DNA of 64,000 nucleotides from Arctopsyche grandis (lineage: Eukaryota > Arthropoda > Insecta > Trichoptera > Hydropsychidae). Shown one piece after another: positions 45,313 to 57,471 of the stretch. A program made the translations under genes and the position numbers. Below the pieces are notes generated by a model. It had not been told where the DNA came from and made no database searches. It saw only the letters and a program-made list of their open reading frames with translations. Position 1 is the stretch's first letter; each line of letters opens with the position of its first letter. Location: positions 9,042,001-9,106,000 of the forward strand of contig NC_135360.1 in NCBI RefSeq assembly GCF_051622035.1, in the 5' to 3' direction.

Positions 45313-47678
45313 TTAAATGTCAGACTTATATGGAATGACATGTGCCATTAAGGGCGATCCAAATCTTGTTTTGCCAAGACTCGTTTTGGGTTCCCAATTT
45401 CTATTTGTATCATCGTATTCAAAAACATCGGCTGTTTTCACATCTCTACTTTTTCCACCTAAAAATTAAATTAAAGTTTACAGATTAGCTTATATTCGCT
45501 GCTTGCATAATTTAGTTGTTTGTAAAGCTCACCTATGCAAAGCAATTTGTTTCGAAATGCACAAAGACTGAGTCCATATAGAGGCTTCGCTAGTTTGATA
45601 AAATTTGTCCAGGTTTTTGCTCTTGGATTGTAGTACTCAACACTGTCAATATTTTCCATTTCCGAGTTGCTACCACCAGCGACATATATATATCCATTGA
45701 ATATAACGCTCTAGAAATAATGGAACCAAATTTTTATATTTGGTCATCATTAATGATAGCCCATTGATAAGTTTTAAAAGATGTTCACCGAATGACCTTC
45801 TCTTCTCTGATTCATTGGAGTGCAAAAGGACCAAGAATTGTTATTTGTTGAGTATATTTGTAGTTTATTTGTGATTCTTTCATTATTATTGTCGTTTGTT
45901 CGCCCGCCCATCACATAAATAGTGTCGCCAATAACAACAGAAGAGTGTCCAGCAACTGCCAGGTTCATTGGAGCAACATTCATATCCCATTTTTCTTCCA
46001 ACTTTTCTTGCATCTCCTTCTTACTATTCCACCTGTTCGAAAGCAATTGGACGATAAATTAAATTTCAGAACTTCTATATACAATAGTTTTATTCTTGCA
46101 CTTCATGAACACCTTTCAACTGATGACAGAATGACATTTCTTTCAGTATATCCTCCCATGACGTATACATAACTGGATGATTTGTCAGAGATTGTCACTG
46201 CTGAAGATCTCCAGCGTTTTTTGTGTATTTGTTTCAATTTCCGTGTTTTACCATCGATCAAATTAATGCAGACAACCTAAAAATAATAAGTTTCGTTTTA
46301 TTGAAACCCAATTAAAAATATATAGTCGACAACTTCAATGAAATGTTACCTTTGCAGAACTTGATCCGCCAATGATCAATAATAAATCGTCGACCACAGT
46401 TGATGCGTACTCTGATCTGAATACATCAAAATGCTTGCTTGTGTTCCATTTATTTGTTTTACAGTCGTATATTTCAAATACATCTCGATTCTAAAAATAA
46501 ACATACGATTAAATCATTATCATAAAATCAAACAATATTGGTACAAAGCTTACAGCATGTTCCGATGTTCCGACAAGTGCAATTTTTTCAATTTTCCAAC
46601 GCCGATCAGTATTTAATATTTTCTTTGACAAAATCGATTCGACCGTCTCATTAATAATTTTTTTGTATTCCTGGCTTGAGTAATAGTTTGATAGAACGTC
46701 AGTGAAGTTAATCTGTAAATAATGCTACTTGTTATCAAAAAGTTTCATAAAATGTGCACATATTATAAATTTATACTATTTCATCTTCACATATCTACCT
46801 CCATCGTTAGCGCTGGTAACTTAACGTATCCTAGCAGATTTTGTAATTGGGCTTTTCGTTGTTGATCGTCTTCCTCCACCCACATTTTTATAGATTTCAA
46901 TACGTGCATTTCTGAAGAAACATTTAAATAATCCGATTTGATGATTTCGATCAAATATGTGATTGGCAGCCGAAGGAAATCTTTGGTCAGGTACAACTGT
47001 AACAAAATGAACTGCATAAAAGATATGTATTTAATTGTCTTTTATAAAAGAACATCTTTCATAATCAAAACTCACTTTCTCAAAGTGGAGTAGGATCAAG
47101 TCAATCGCTGTTTCTATCGACTTTGGATCATTCGAAAGCGTCAAAACTTCTAAGCAGTTTTTTTCGTCTATTGTTTCGTAATATACAGTTGTTATCTGCA
47201 ACTGGGTAGCGAGTATCTTAAATTTCTCGTACAGATCCTTGTCGGTGTCTGAAATCGTATTTAAAAAATAAAGTATAACAAAAAATATATGCTATGATAG
47301 TTGAATTATCTGGATGCATTTAATAGCTCTTACCTATAATCCCAGTGTAACAAAATTTAAAAATGGCATCAATGACTACGTCGTCGAAATCCTTAAATAT
47401 GTTGTTCACGTATTCCACACTTTGTTTTATGAATATTTCACTGCATATTGATAGCACAACCATATGGGCATAGATGCTGCAATTATATTGTAGAACGATT
47501 GTATAATAATTGTCGTTTTCAACTAATTAAAATTTATTTTTAGTGATAAAAAAATATGATACCTCCGGTTGCGAACAGTATATTTAACATCAGTGTAATT
47601 TTGATGATTAGCGGCAATATATAATTTTTCGAATCTACTTTTCGCAAACTCTGAATTCGCCTCAATACGGTATCTCAT
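45313..47678 (-). CDS. kelch-like protein (BTB-BACK-Kelch)
   Basis: Ten exons join in phase (1662 nt, 553 aa): 47678-47563, 47476-47334, 47248-47076, 46996-46799, 46712-46554, 46490-46350, 46276-46113, 46032-45789, 45710-45533 and 45458-45313. Exons 1-3 encode a BTB domain (NYTDVKYTV, AHMVVLSICSEIF, ILKFCYTG-like end). Exons 3-5 encode BACK (FLRLPITYLIEIIKSDYLNV, IKMWVEED). Exons 6-10 encode kelch blades marked by LLLIIGGS, YVYVMGGY, TIYVMGGR, YIYVAGGS and LLCIGGK; a sixth blade is not clear. Such proteins usually recruit substrates to Cullin-3 ubiquitin ligase. A 5' UTR intron (47698-47788) and TATA-like box precede it. Tandem pseudogene lies downstream. The orthology group is not resolved. 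Confidence 0.92.
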
Positions 47679-47788
47679 TTTTAAAAAGTTGGTAATTCTG
47701 CTTATAAGTAAAAAAGTTGCTTATAAGTAAATTACACGCACATATGTACTAATATAATATATGTGTGTATGTAGTTAGTAGGACTTAC

Positions 47789-47850
47789 ACATCGGTTGAG
47801 ATCCTAACGGTGAATGTGGATTGAGTGAAAAGCCTTTGGTATATAAGAGA
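47789..47850 (-). promoter_or_regulatory. putative promoter and 5' UTR exon of kelch-like gene
   Basis: TTATATACC (47846-47838) lies about 50 bp before a donor GTAAGTCC at 47788. A matching acceptor (ataagcag at 47698-47705) precedes the ATG by about 20 nt. The same layout in the pseudogene copy supports it. Confidence 0.45.
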
Positions 47851-48455
47851 TTTCATATCTTTTAAGATAAAGCCCACAAGATAAGAGTTCAGGATTTTTT
47901 TTAAATATAAATAAATAAATTCTAGGATTGGGATTTTAAGATTAATTTTTTGGACAATTTTTATTTACATTTCTTTTCAGCAGGCGATAGGAGTAAAACG
48001 ACGGAGCGGTTTGGATTAGTGGCTGCCAACCTTTTAGACGTCACGGACCACTAAATTCATAATTTTAATCCCACGAACCACTGATATGTTTTTTTTTTAG
48101 TTATAGCATTTATGTTTTATTATATTTAATATAATAAAAAACAAATCCTTATTACTAGTAGCACTTTTAAAGATTGTTTATTTATAACGAAACTATTATT
48201 TTAAGTTGGATTATTACATAATAATCAAAGCTTATTTAAGTTATACACATTATTTTAATGTGATTTCTCAATTGTTTGAAATATGTTTACTGATATTTAG
48301 TGCTATTGACGTTACTTCAATAAGGAGAGCCGTTTTTATTCCAAACCAATATTGGTATCGAGTTTTACATACTTGCTGTGACAGATGAAAGTGTCTTTTA
48401 GCACAAATACATTTATTTTTTTTGAAAAATGAATCAAAACATACAAGCTTAAACT

Positions 48456-48650
48456 GGTTTGGTGATTATTTCGCAAAAAGCGATCTTGTGGACGTCACTA
48501 AAATCTCGATCACCGAACATCTGGCACCCAAAAACTCCATCAATCGAATGTCACACACGCGAAATTATACTGACGAGAACTCGAGTGCCAAAAATTTCAT
48601 ATTCGCGATTTTTGTGGCAACGATTGTCGTGCAATAGTCCGTTTACCATT
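48456..48650. repeat. MITE family E, copy 2
   Basis: It starts GGTTTGGTGATTATTTCGC and ends AATAGTCCGTTTACC. It contains the CATCTGGCACCCAAAAACTC and GGCAACGATTGTCGTG blocks shared with 55354-55570. Confidence 0.8.
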
Positions 48651-48874
48651 TAAACTACCCCGACGTGCGTCTTTTTATTATTTCCCCTCTCCATTACAAT
48701 TCGGGAATTTAGTGCAAAATAAAAGGGAAAATTATCATTTAGAATATCAGAATTTCTTAGAATTCTTTTATTATAAGTCAAATGCACGACTTCGAAGCCA
48801 ATATTTGCCACGTTATTGCCGATATACTGAACATAAATAAACAATCCTCTTACAAACACAATCAGTGTTTTCAT
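48650..48874 (-). CDS. hypothetical 74-aa ORF, hydrophobic start
   Basis: An ATG frame starting MKTLIVFVRGLFIYV, which could be a signal peptide, followed by NIGFEVVHLTYNKRILRNSD. It runs into the MITE at 48650. It also contains good donor-like (GTAAGAG) and acceptor-like (TTATGTTCAG) strings only 27 bp apart, too close for an intron. It may be the relic of a small secreted-protein gene or chance. Confidence 0.2.
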   Translation of the reverse strand: MKTLIVFVRGLFIYVQYIGNNVANIGFEVVHLTYNKRILRNSDILNDNFPFYFALNSRIVMERGNNKKTHVGVV

Positions 48875-49349
48875 AGACCGTGATCCGGTCAACACACCTT
48901 CCCACATTCTACACTTCCTCTAGTGCCAAAACCATGTCGAAAGATTGAACAGCTGTCAACTATCGATAAAACAACTGTCAACTATCGAATCATGGCACGT
49001 AATGGGCGTATATATCTCCACGATGGCCAAAAAGACGGATACGGTACGTTGACGGATGTTGCTGTAAAGGTATGAACAGAAAATGCCGACTACAGCTGTA
49101 AGCCCTACGTGGCGGAAACGTGACGTATGACATGAACAGACCTATACGGCCGGATACCTGCTGAAGTCGGTTCGCACCGATTAGGTATGAACAGACCTTT
49201 ATTCGAACCAACCGCGGCCCCATATGCCCGATATCGATTTTTAAACACAAATGGCATAACATTATCTTCCAATATAGCCAATATCATGACCTTTACCAAG
49301 GTTTTTATGTGCTTTATTTCATTTTAAAGTTCTATACCTCTAAAAAACA

Positions 49350-49770
49350 TTCTTTACTTACTTGACATTTGACAAAAACATCTTTGAGATCTGTTGGAAC
49401 ACATTTTATATACATGCATACAATATGTATTTATTATTCTCCATGTGTATCTTATTTATTGTGAAAATGTGGCTTTAAAACCACAAAAAAAATGTTTTCA
49501 TACATATGTAGATGTTATTGTCTTATAAACCGCAAAAAATATTTTTATGAGCTGTATAATTTTGTTATCAACCTCTGATTTATCATCACCAATTTTATTT
49601 ACAATATATGCTTCCAGTTACGTATAGGCACTACGGAATCATTGTTCCGTCCCGCAAAAAATGTTTGACCACATAAAGCCCGTTATTATTTCATATTCAA
49701 TTTCTGAAATAAGTTTTTTAATCAATAAAGGAATGTGACAGCTTCAGCTAGGCTTTTCTCACAGACAGGT
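49350..49770. repeat. segmental duplication partner of 44263-44612
   Basis: CTCCATGTGTATCTTATTTA and the TTAAAACCACAAA and TCAATAAAG blocks are in the same order as upstream of the pseudogene. A piece resembling the 3' region of the LINE at 21334-21895 (GGCACTACGGAATCAT, TCCGTCCC) occurs here (49578-49662) but not in the partner copy. Confidence 0.65.
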
Positions 49771-50050
49771 TAAAAATTGAAAAAGGGGTAGAGCAATAAG
49801 ATATGTACTATCTCTCCTAAGTTATTCAATGCGGAATACATAGGGTTGAAAGCCGTTTTTAAATAAAAAAAAATGCTACATTGCCTGAAGAAAAAAACAT
49901 TTTGATTATTGTGTTTTGCCAGTGATGACGTATGAAAATGAAACTTGGACATTGATATTGAAATGATACAAAGTCTAATGTACTCAAAGGAGTATGAAAC
50001 ACTATATGCTTGGCATAACACGGAGAGATTATGACAAGGGTGGTTGATAT

Positions 50051-50253
50051 GGTTCGGTGATTACTGGTCACAAATTACTCGTCACAAAGTCACTAAAATC
50101 TCTATAACGGAACATCTGGCAGCCGAAAAGTCCATCATACTAACGATAACTATCATACTAACAAAAACTCGAGTACCAAATATTCCGCATTTGCGGTTTT
50201 CATAGCAAAAATTGTCTTTGTGACCATCGCAATGTGACTAATAATCCAATTAC
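50051..50253. repeat. MITE family E, copy 3, upstream of INTS4
   Basis: It starts GGTTCGGTGATTACTGGTCA and ends TAATAATCCAATTACC. It is closest to 55993-56175 (GGAACATCTGGCAGCCGAAA shared). It ends 183 bp before the INTS4 start codon. Confidence 0.8.
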
Positions 50254-50435
50254 CGTAAATAATGATGATGATTTGATAATTGGTTCAACTGCACATGGCC
50301 ACATTATTATCTGCGCATGGCCACATTATTGCATTTGACGTTTGATATGACGTTTGTTGGCGTCTACGAGGCATATTAGATTTCAAGGGTGTTTGCGGGG
50401 GCGAAGGCTCAGGGGGAGCAGGTGCCACATTAAAA

Positions 50436-53400
50436 ATGGCGGCACTCCTCAAAAAGCGTGCTCTGGCAGAATATGGACACATCCAGGTACAACATTTAAA
50501 ATCTTGTATCTAACCATAACCTCAATGTACCGCGCTTATTTACAATACCTATGTATAATTTAGGAACCGCCGACGAAGAAGTTGAATCTTGTAAAGAAAC
50601 CGCTCATCGGGAGTTCGGCGGCCGTTTTCATAGGCATGTTGGACAAATGCAAAACGAGCAATGACGCACTTCAATTACTATTGAGAATTTCAGATTGCCT
50701 GCAGTTCCAAGAGTCAGATGTCGAGGAAGCCATAAAGAAGTTAGCCGAACACTTCCTGTCGGAGGAAGGGTCAGCCGTGCGCATGAAAATACTGTGGATG
50801 TTCTGCGACATCGGACTAGAATGCCCCGGTGCAGATGTAAACCACCTGGTCGATGAAACTATCACTCTGCTTAAAAATGAAGAATCTCACAAAGTTATCG
50901 CTCAAGGTATTACGACGATGCTGAAACTCGGCGCCAAGATAAACAATGATGATTTTCACCTAAGATTGATAGCCGTTGCTAAAGAATATTTGAAAGACAC
51001 AAGCCATCGCGTCAAATGTCAATGCCTACTATTGATCAGCGAACTATTTCCGGAATCATTGGAAAAGTGTATCGAAGCAGAGACTATCATGAAATTGATC
51101 GCTGATTATACATATTCTCAGGTTTATTTATGAATAGATTTACCGCTATAATTTAAATTTAAATGATGTAGTTTTTGTATAATTTGTTCATTATATTTAG
51201 GATGCTCGTGTTCGCTGTCAAGCTTTTGAAGCAATGTTGGTAATGGATAAAAGAGGATTATCGCTCGATCCTAAACTGTATGATCAAGTATGTCCCGCGC
51301 TTTCTGATGATTACGAAATTGTTAGACAAGTAGCGTTGAAGTTAGTGCATTTATTCGGAAATAAATATCCTGAAAAGTGAGTTACTTTAATTACTTATAT
51401 TTTGAGTATTGTCGTATCTTCTTTAACCCATACATAGATAGACAGCTGCTGTATTTTGTACTGTATTGCAATTTATATATGTATTAATAGTAATATTTAT
51501 GAAAAAATGTATTTGTGAAAAGAATCTGGAATAATCAATCACGCTTGATAAAGATTGTTTATATAGAATTCTATTATAGAGGAGGGTGGCGGTTTTTATT
51601 TGATTTTGCAATAATAATAATAATAATGATTTATTCTTTTTAGTATGATAACTCTACCTGATGGTGAGACTACACTCCGACTTGTCGATGATGCTTTTGT
51701 TCGAATCTGTGGCGCCGTGAATGATCTATCCATGGTAACAAGGGCTTTGGCTTGTTCGCTCCTCGGAGGAGTGCAAAAAGTCAGTCAAAAGTTCTTACAA
51801 CAGACTCTGGACAAAAAATTGATGAGCAACATGCGAGTACGTATTTAATGCACATTTTTACACGCGATATAGAAATAAATTTAATAATATTAATTTTTTT
51901 TGTAGCGTAAGTTGACCGCTCATGAACGAGGTGCTCAATTGCTTGCATCCGGCGAGTGGGCTGATGGTCGTCGTTGGGGTGCCGACAATCCTCGTGAGCA
52001 TTTACATGATGCTCATATTGCTCCGCTCTCGCTTATGGCAGGTGGTGCTGCGGGAGCTTTCGTACACGGATTGGAAGATGAATTCCTCGGTAATGTTGTA
52101 TCCATCGTGTTAATTGTAATACATTATGTAATTGATTTAATTTAATTTAATATTACAGAAGTGCGCTCAGCCGCCGTCGAATCCGTCTGCCAGTTGGCTC
52201 TGAACAATCCGACCTTCGCTATAACTTCTCTTGACTTTCTAGTCGACATGTTCAACGATGAAATTGAAGATGTGCGATTGAAAGCTATCGATAGTCTTAC
52301 AAAAATTTCGAGTCACATCATCTTGAGAGAGGATCAATTAGAAACCATTCTTGGAGCGTTGGAGGTGAAGTATTGAAGTTTCCGTAATCAGTTTCTTGTA
52401 TATTTGTAACTGTTATTAAATTTGAAGTGCGTTTTAGGATTTCTCTATAGATGTTCGAGAAGGTTTGCATAGGATGCTGGCCTCGAGTACATTAGCGTCG
52501 AAAGTTTGCCTTGAAATGTGCGTTGATAAAATACTTGACAACCTTAAGAAGTATCCGCAGGTGTTTATTTATTCTATGCTGAATAGAATTTCTTTGATTG
52601 ATTTGTTTTTATACGATTAACGTTTCATTATTGCAGGATAAAAGATCGACGTATAGATGTTTGCAAAAAATTGGTGCCTCTCATCCGGAACTGACTTTAC
52701 CACTTGTACCACAATTATTAAACATACATCCGTTCTTTGATATGCCTCAACCAGATGTTGAAGACCCATCTTGTAATATTTGTATATTATTTTAAACAAC
52801 TGACTGCACTTAGTAGACTATTTATAACCAACGAATTTTCAGATATTTGTATTTTGATTCTTGTATTGAACGCTGCTCAGCATTGTAGTGCTATGTTGCA
52901 ATTATTTGAAGAACATACAACAAAACATTACTCATATTTGAGAGATACCATGCCTCATTTAGTACCTCAATTACGTATTGGTAAATTTTGATTAGTTTTG
53001 CTCGGATTATTTTAATTTGTATCATATTTAATTGAAATATATGTCCTTGTAGGTGATTCTTTAATGTCGGATGCTGCAGCTCTTTCCAACGACAACAACA
53101 ATACGGTAAAAGTACCTCCAGAAGAAATTGCTTCCAACACACGCAATCTTCTCGATACGATAATGTCAAATGTGGACAATGCCGGAACTTCAACTCGAGT
53201 CCGAACTACAATTTTATCTGCTGCTCAAAACCAATTGAACCGGTGAATAATACAGTTTATTTATATCATTAAATTAAATTTGTTATTGTATATATTTGAT
53301 GTACGTTTTGATTTCAGCCTTGCCCAAATAGATCCGGCAATAAGCGGTGGCGCTAATTTTACAGCTTTGTATCTCGGCTGCGAGTTGCTTTTATGCTCCG

Positions 53401-54601
53401 TCTTATCTAATAGAGTTTGGAATAATCCTGCAGCCTTAGCTTCTCCACAGGGTTTGATTATCAAAAATAATATATCGACATTGATGACTAATTGTTTGAA
53501 GTAATTTAATTTTACATTATTATTAAGCATTTTTCAACACTTTTTCTATAATTTAATTTGCTTATTGATGTGACACATTTTCAAGATTACAGCATTTGTT
53601 CGTTGGATGTACAAATGAAGACATTTCAGCTGTGAAGCAGCTAAGCTTGCGTGCTTTGGTTCTACAACTTGTTTATATAGTGCGAGGTAGCAACCAATCT
53701 GCTTTAGCACCTTGCCATGCGCTATTACTTGAGATTGAAGAGTTAGATCGGTTCCTTATAGAATTTGGTAAAGATTTTGTCTTTAAATACATATGTACAT
53801 ATGTATTTGTATATTTTCCATATATTGGTTCCTAAATTTCTTTTTAATATTGTAATAATCGTTTGTAGGTTCGGAACTTGATCAATTTACCATTGGAGTT
53901 TTCCAACAGTTGGCCACTCTAGCGGAACCGAAACCAGGACCCGTGGCTCGTTGCTTGTTGCCGTTGTTGAAAAGTGTGCCTCCGTCACAAACTCCTAGAC
54001 CAAATCCAAATGTAATTAGTTCATCCCATTTTTTTTTTATTATAATCTTGAAGTATTCATACTGATTAATTGTACCATTGTTTTTTTTTAGATAAGGATG
54101 TGTACAGCTTGTATTATAGAACCGACAGGTGATACGGAGACTGCAGTGAAATTTACAGCGGGTCTTATAGCAGCTGTTCCTTTAGAAGCCGAGGTGTTGC
54201 ATATTCGAGACCCTTCAACGTTGCGCGTCAGAGTTAAATATCCCGATCAGCTTGTACAAATAAGTGTTCCAAGATCAGGTCATTTAAGAAAACTTGATAT
54301 GGTTGAGAAAGGTAATATTTTATTATATGCATTTATTTCCTCATAACATTTAGAATTGCGAATTGACTCTAAAGATTTTATTTTTGTTTTAGAGGGGGCT
54401 GAAAATGGTTCAAATTTAAGATTAATTACTAAAGTGTTGGTTTCACATCAAGTGTGGACAGATACAAGTCCGATTGAAATATCCTTGTGTTTGGCTGTGC
54501 CGAAACAGATCGGAATGGGCAAGAAAGAAGTAGCCCTTATCGATCTTTGTAAACCTGTTAAGGTTAATATGGCACCTAATGCCATTAAAAGAGGAATATA
54601 A
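50436..54601 (+). CDS. INTS4: Integrator complex subunit 4
   Basis: Fifteen exons join in phase to 2892 nt (963 aa): 50436-50486, 50564-51121, 51201-51376, 51644-51836, 51906-52089, 52159-52364, 52438-52560, 52637-52772, 52843-52980, 53053-53242, 53318-53500, 53586-53767, 53869-54011, 54092-54311 and 54393-54601. INTS4 is a HEAT-repeat scaffold of the Integrator core that holds the INTS9-INTS11 endonuclease module for snRNA and promoter-proximal RNA cleavage in the nucleus. Characteristic segments: MAALLKKR start, [61 protein letters not shown]-type block (here [19 protein letters not shown]), [20 protein letters not shown] and a C-terminal beta-rich part ending [16 protein letters not shown]. 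The length matches the usual 960 or so residues. ATTAAA near 54654 may serve polyadenylation. Confidence 0.97.
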
Positions 54602-55092
54602 TTTGTGCTTTAATATTAGTTGTATGAAAAAAATTGTATTTTCGATGAAATCAAATTAAAAAACAAATTTAATTTTTGTTTTATTTTTTGAGCACTGTTT
54701 TTCTGACATATTAGTATGCCTCAAATTATTTTAATTCTTGGCCATGTTTAACACGTTCAACGCGGCGTGTACCACCGGTGGCCACGCGGATAGTGCTATA
54801 GCAGACTATAATTTTACGGTTCCACTTCATTGAGCACCCCAACACTAAAATTCCTATAAAATTCTAAAGATTTAGGGACAACTCATTATATAGTGATTTA
54901 ATGCCGTCAAGCGTAATTGGGTGCCGATACGCGTGACAGTGCCGCCACATGGGCAAATGTATGAAATCATGCGCCGGGCTGAATGTGTTATAAAGGAATT
55001 TAATTGTTTTATGTCCATTGTGTTGAAGATTCGTTTTAATTTTCTTGTATTTTACTTGTTCGAGTTGTATCTACTTATTTATAATTGGTCCC

Positions 55093-55262
55093 TCAATACT
55101 GAGGATCGTGACTTCCATAAGCTCGGGTGTGGTTAGCAACTTTTCTCAAATCTTCTTTGGAAACGGTATTTCGAAGTGCTTCGACGACAGAATTGCCAAG
55201 AGTCGACCTGATCTGATTAGTCCACCATATAGGAGATCTTCCCTTTCTTCTTCCCCTCTATG
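55093..55262 (-). mobile_element. 3' end of an RTE-type LINE ORF
   Basis: One open minus-strand frame reads GRSPIWWTNQIRSTLG, then VVEALRNTVSKEDLRKVANH and a terminal SHDPQY followed by a stop. This is the typical C-terminus of insect RTE-like reverse transcriptases. No RT core is retained. Confidence 0.6.
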
Positions 55263-55353
55263 GCCCCAACCACAAAAAGCTTTTCCGGGCTATTGTCGTC
55301 TCCTCGCCACGTATCCAAAAAACTGGAGAATTCGTCGCAAAAATATTTTTGAG

Positions 55354-55570
55354 GGTTCGGTGATTATTCCGCAAAAAGCGATCTCGCGCACGTCACTAAA
55401 AACTTTATCACGGAACACCTGGCACCCAAAAACTCCATCACGTGAAATAACGATACCTTGACCTCGACCTCATAACGAGACCTCGAGTGCCAGATATTAC
55501 GTATTCGCGATTTTTGTGGCAACGATTGTCGTGCACGCGATCGCAATTTGCGCAATAATCCGTTTACCAT
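55354..55570. repeat. MITE family E, copy 4
   Basis: It runs from GGTTCGGTGATTATTCCGC to GCAATAATCCGTTTACC, with the GGCAACGATTGTCGTG block. It is most like 48456-48650. Confidence 0.8.
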
Positions 55571-55609
55571 TTTTGAGAGAAGATCTTTAATGTGTAACTC
55601 CTTCAGAAT

Positions 55610-55965
55610 TTATTGAAACATTGGTTCGGGGCACACGTATTCTGTCCGAAAGAGAGTTTTATACAGCGAACTAAAAAGGGACCTTCTGAATACGGCAATA
55701 CGGCTCTTTTCTCTTTACCTCCATTGACCGACCAAATAGGCCAGTTGGTAGTGTCAGAGTAGCAGGTAAACTGACGCTGGTGACCACGAAATCGTGGTAG
55801 GGAGGCGACTGCCCTAAGCTTCATTACGAATCAGTTCTGTTCACTTCATATTGTTCGTGTATGATGAATGCGACACAATAGTGAGCAGTATAAATAAAAC
55901 ATTTCTTGAATCTCAACTATCAATCAATTGAATTGAATCACCAAAAATATACATATAAGGAGAAA
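55610..55965. repeat. repeat family F, copy 1
   Basis: It shares ordered blocks with 61640-61890: GACCTTCTGAATACGG against GACCTTCTGTATACGG, a 'ggcgaccac' block, 'gcgactgccc', 'attacgaa' and a final GGAGAAATGTGTGTG. The class is unknown. Confidence 0.6.
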
Positions 55966-55992
55966 TGTGTGTGAGCACTGCCCCAGTTGCCC

Positions 55993-56175
55993 GGTTCGGT
56001 GATTATTGGTCACAAGGCACTCCTCCAAGTCACTAAAATCTCTAATAACGGAACATCTGGCAGCCGAAAAGTCCATCATACTAATGAGAACTTGAGTGCC
56101 AAATATTGCGTATTCGCGATTTTCAAGGCAAAAATTGTCTTTGTGACCACCGCAATGTGACTAATAGTCCAATTA
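55993..56175. repeat. MITE family E, copy 5, upstream of SDF2, with TSD
   Basis: It is bounded by the direct repeat CCCAGTTGCCC (55982-55992 and 56176-56186), a perfect target duplication of about 9-11 bp. It ends about 106 bp before the SDF2 start codon. Confidence 0.85.
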
Positions 56176-56281
56176 CCCAGTTGCCCACACACATTTGAGC
56201 CACCACGCCGACCGTTTGATATTTTTCAATGCTCGATTTATATTGCGCTACGGCCGCTCGCGAATTGATAGCAATTTAACA

Positions 56282-56910
56282 ATGGCGGGCGTTGCATTGA
56301 CGTCTGTCATGTCGACCCTTAGTTCGATCCTTGCCGTAATTTTAATCATCAGCATCGATCACATACACGGTATTTAGAGCATTTATTACCATATATATTA
56401 TAATTTTCAATGTTTATCGTATTCTATACGGGTTTTCATTCAAAAACATATGGCACTTTTACCACTCACGTGTCGCTATTCCATTGGCTGTCAATACGAA
56501 ATTACGTGGCCCTCGAATACTTTCCGCATTTGATAAGAATATCAATTGGCACTTTTGAAACAATTGAACCATTATGAATTTAATTAATTAAAAAAAAATA
56601 TATATATTTTTTGTATGTTCCATATGGAATATACTCTTTCGTACTACATATGAAATAATCCATCACCTATAATATATTCTTTTAAACATAATTTCAGCAT
56701 ATAAGACCGAATTTGTAACATGTGGATCAATCCTCAAGCTGCTCAACACAGATCTCAATCTAAGATTGCATTCACACGATGTTAAGTACGGAACTGGCTC
56801 GGGACAACAATCAGTGACAGCCATTGATCTCCAAGAAGATAACAACAGTCATTGGCAAATTAAAGCTGAAACTGGAAAACAGTGCAAAAGAGGGTAAACA
56901 TCATCAACGT

Positions 56911-56942
<32 letters not shown>

Positions 56943-57471
56943 GTAATACATTGCACATATGTGTTCATATATATATATATATTTTTATTTTTTATTTTTA
57001 GCGATCCGATTAAGTGTGGTACTACAATTCGTATATTCCATATAGCCACTCTCAAAAACCTACATTCGCATCATTTCTCATCTCCATTGTCTAGCAATCA
57101 GGAGATTTCTTGCTATGGAGATTCTCAAGGTGAGGGAGATACTGGAGATCATTGGACGGTCGTTTGTAACAATGATTTCTGGAGACGGGACACTCCCGTT
57201 AAATTCAAACACATAGATACGGATGCGTGAGTGAATTTTTTTCATTATTATTACATATTTTATTTTAGAATTTGTGTTGATTTTTTAAATAAATTTTAGA
57301 TATTTAGCTGGTTCGGGACGTACTTTTGGACGTCCTATCAACGGTCAAGGTGAAGTCGTCGGTGTAAATTCATTATACAGTGCATATACAGATTGGCAAG
57401 CTGCTGAAGGACTATTTATACATCCGGACGATTTAGGGGCAAATAATGCTATTCTGCATACGGAATTATAA
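56282..57471 (+). CDS. SDF2: stromal cell-derived factor 2 (ER MIR-domain protein)
   Basis: Four exons join in phase (681 nt, 226 aa): 56282-56369, 56698-56893, 57002-57226 and 57300-57471. Residues 1-30 are a signal peptide (hydrophobic LAVILIISI core). Then come three MIR repeats, starting at FVTCGSILKLLNTDLNLRLH, with SHWQIKAETGKQCKRG, DHWTVVCNNDFWRRDTPVKF and YLAGSGRTFGRPINGQGEVV. The C-terminus is HTEL, a KDEL-type ER retrieval signal. SDF2 works in the ER lumen with Hsp40 and BiP-type chaperones in quality control of secretory proteins. The length fits the family. ATG 56282 is chosen because it gives the signal peptide. AATAAA near 57725 is a possible poly(A) signal. Confidence 0.95.

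Larger units (their letters stand above)
54602..55992. other. INTS4-SDF2 intergenic region
   Basis: 1.7 kb lie between the INTS4 stop and the SDF2 start. Besides the INTS4 3' UTR it is filled with an RTE fragment (55093-55262), MITE E (55354-55570) and repeat F (about 55610-55965). I see no gene. Confidence 0.6.

Noticed and set aside
48650-48874. Complete secreted-protein gene
   Set aside because: The frame ends at a MITE border, has no supported splice partners and no recognisable domain; listed only as a weak hypothetical.
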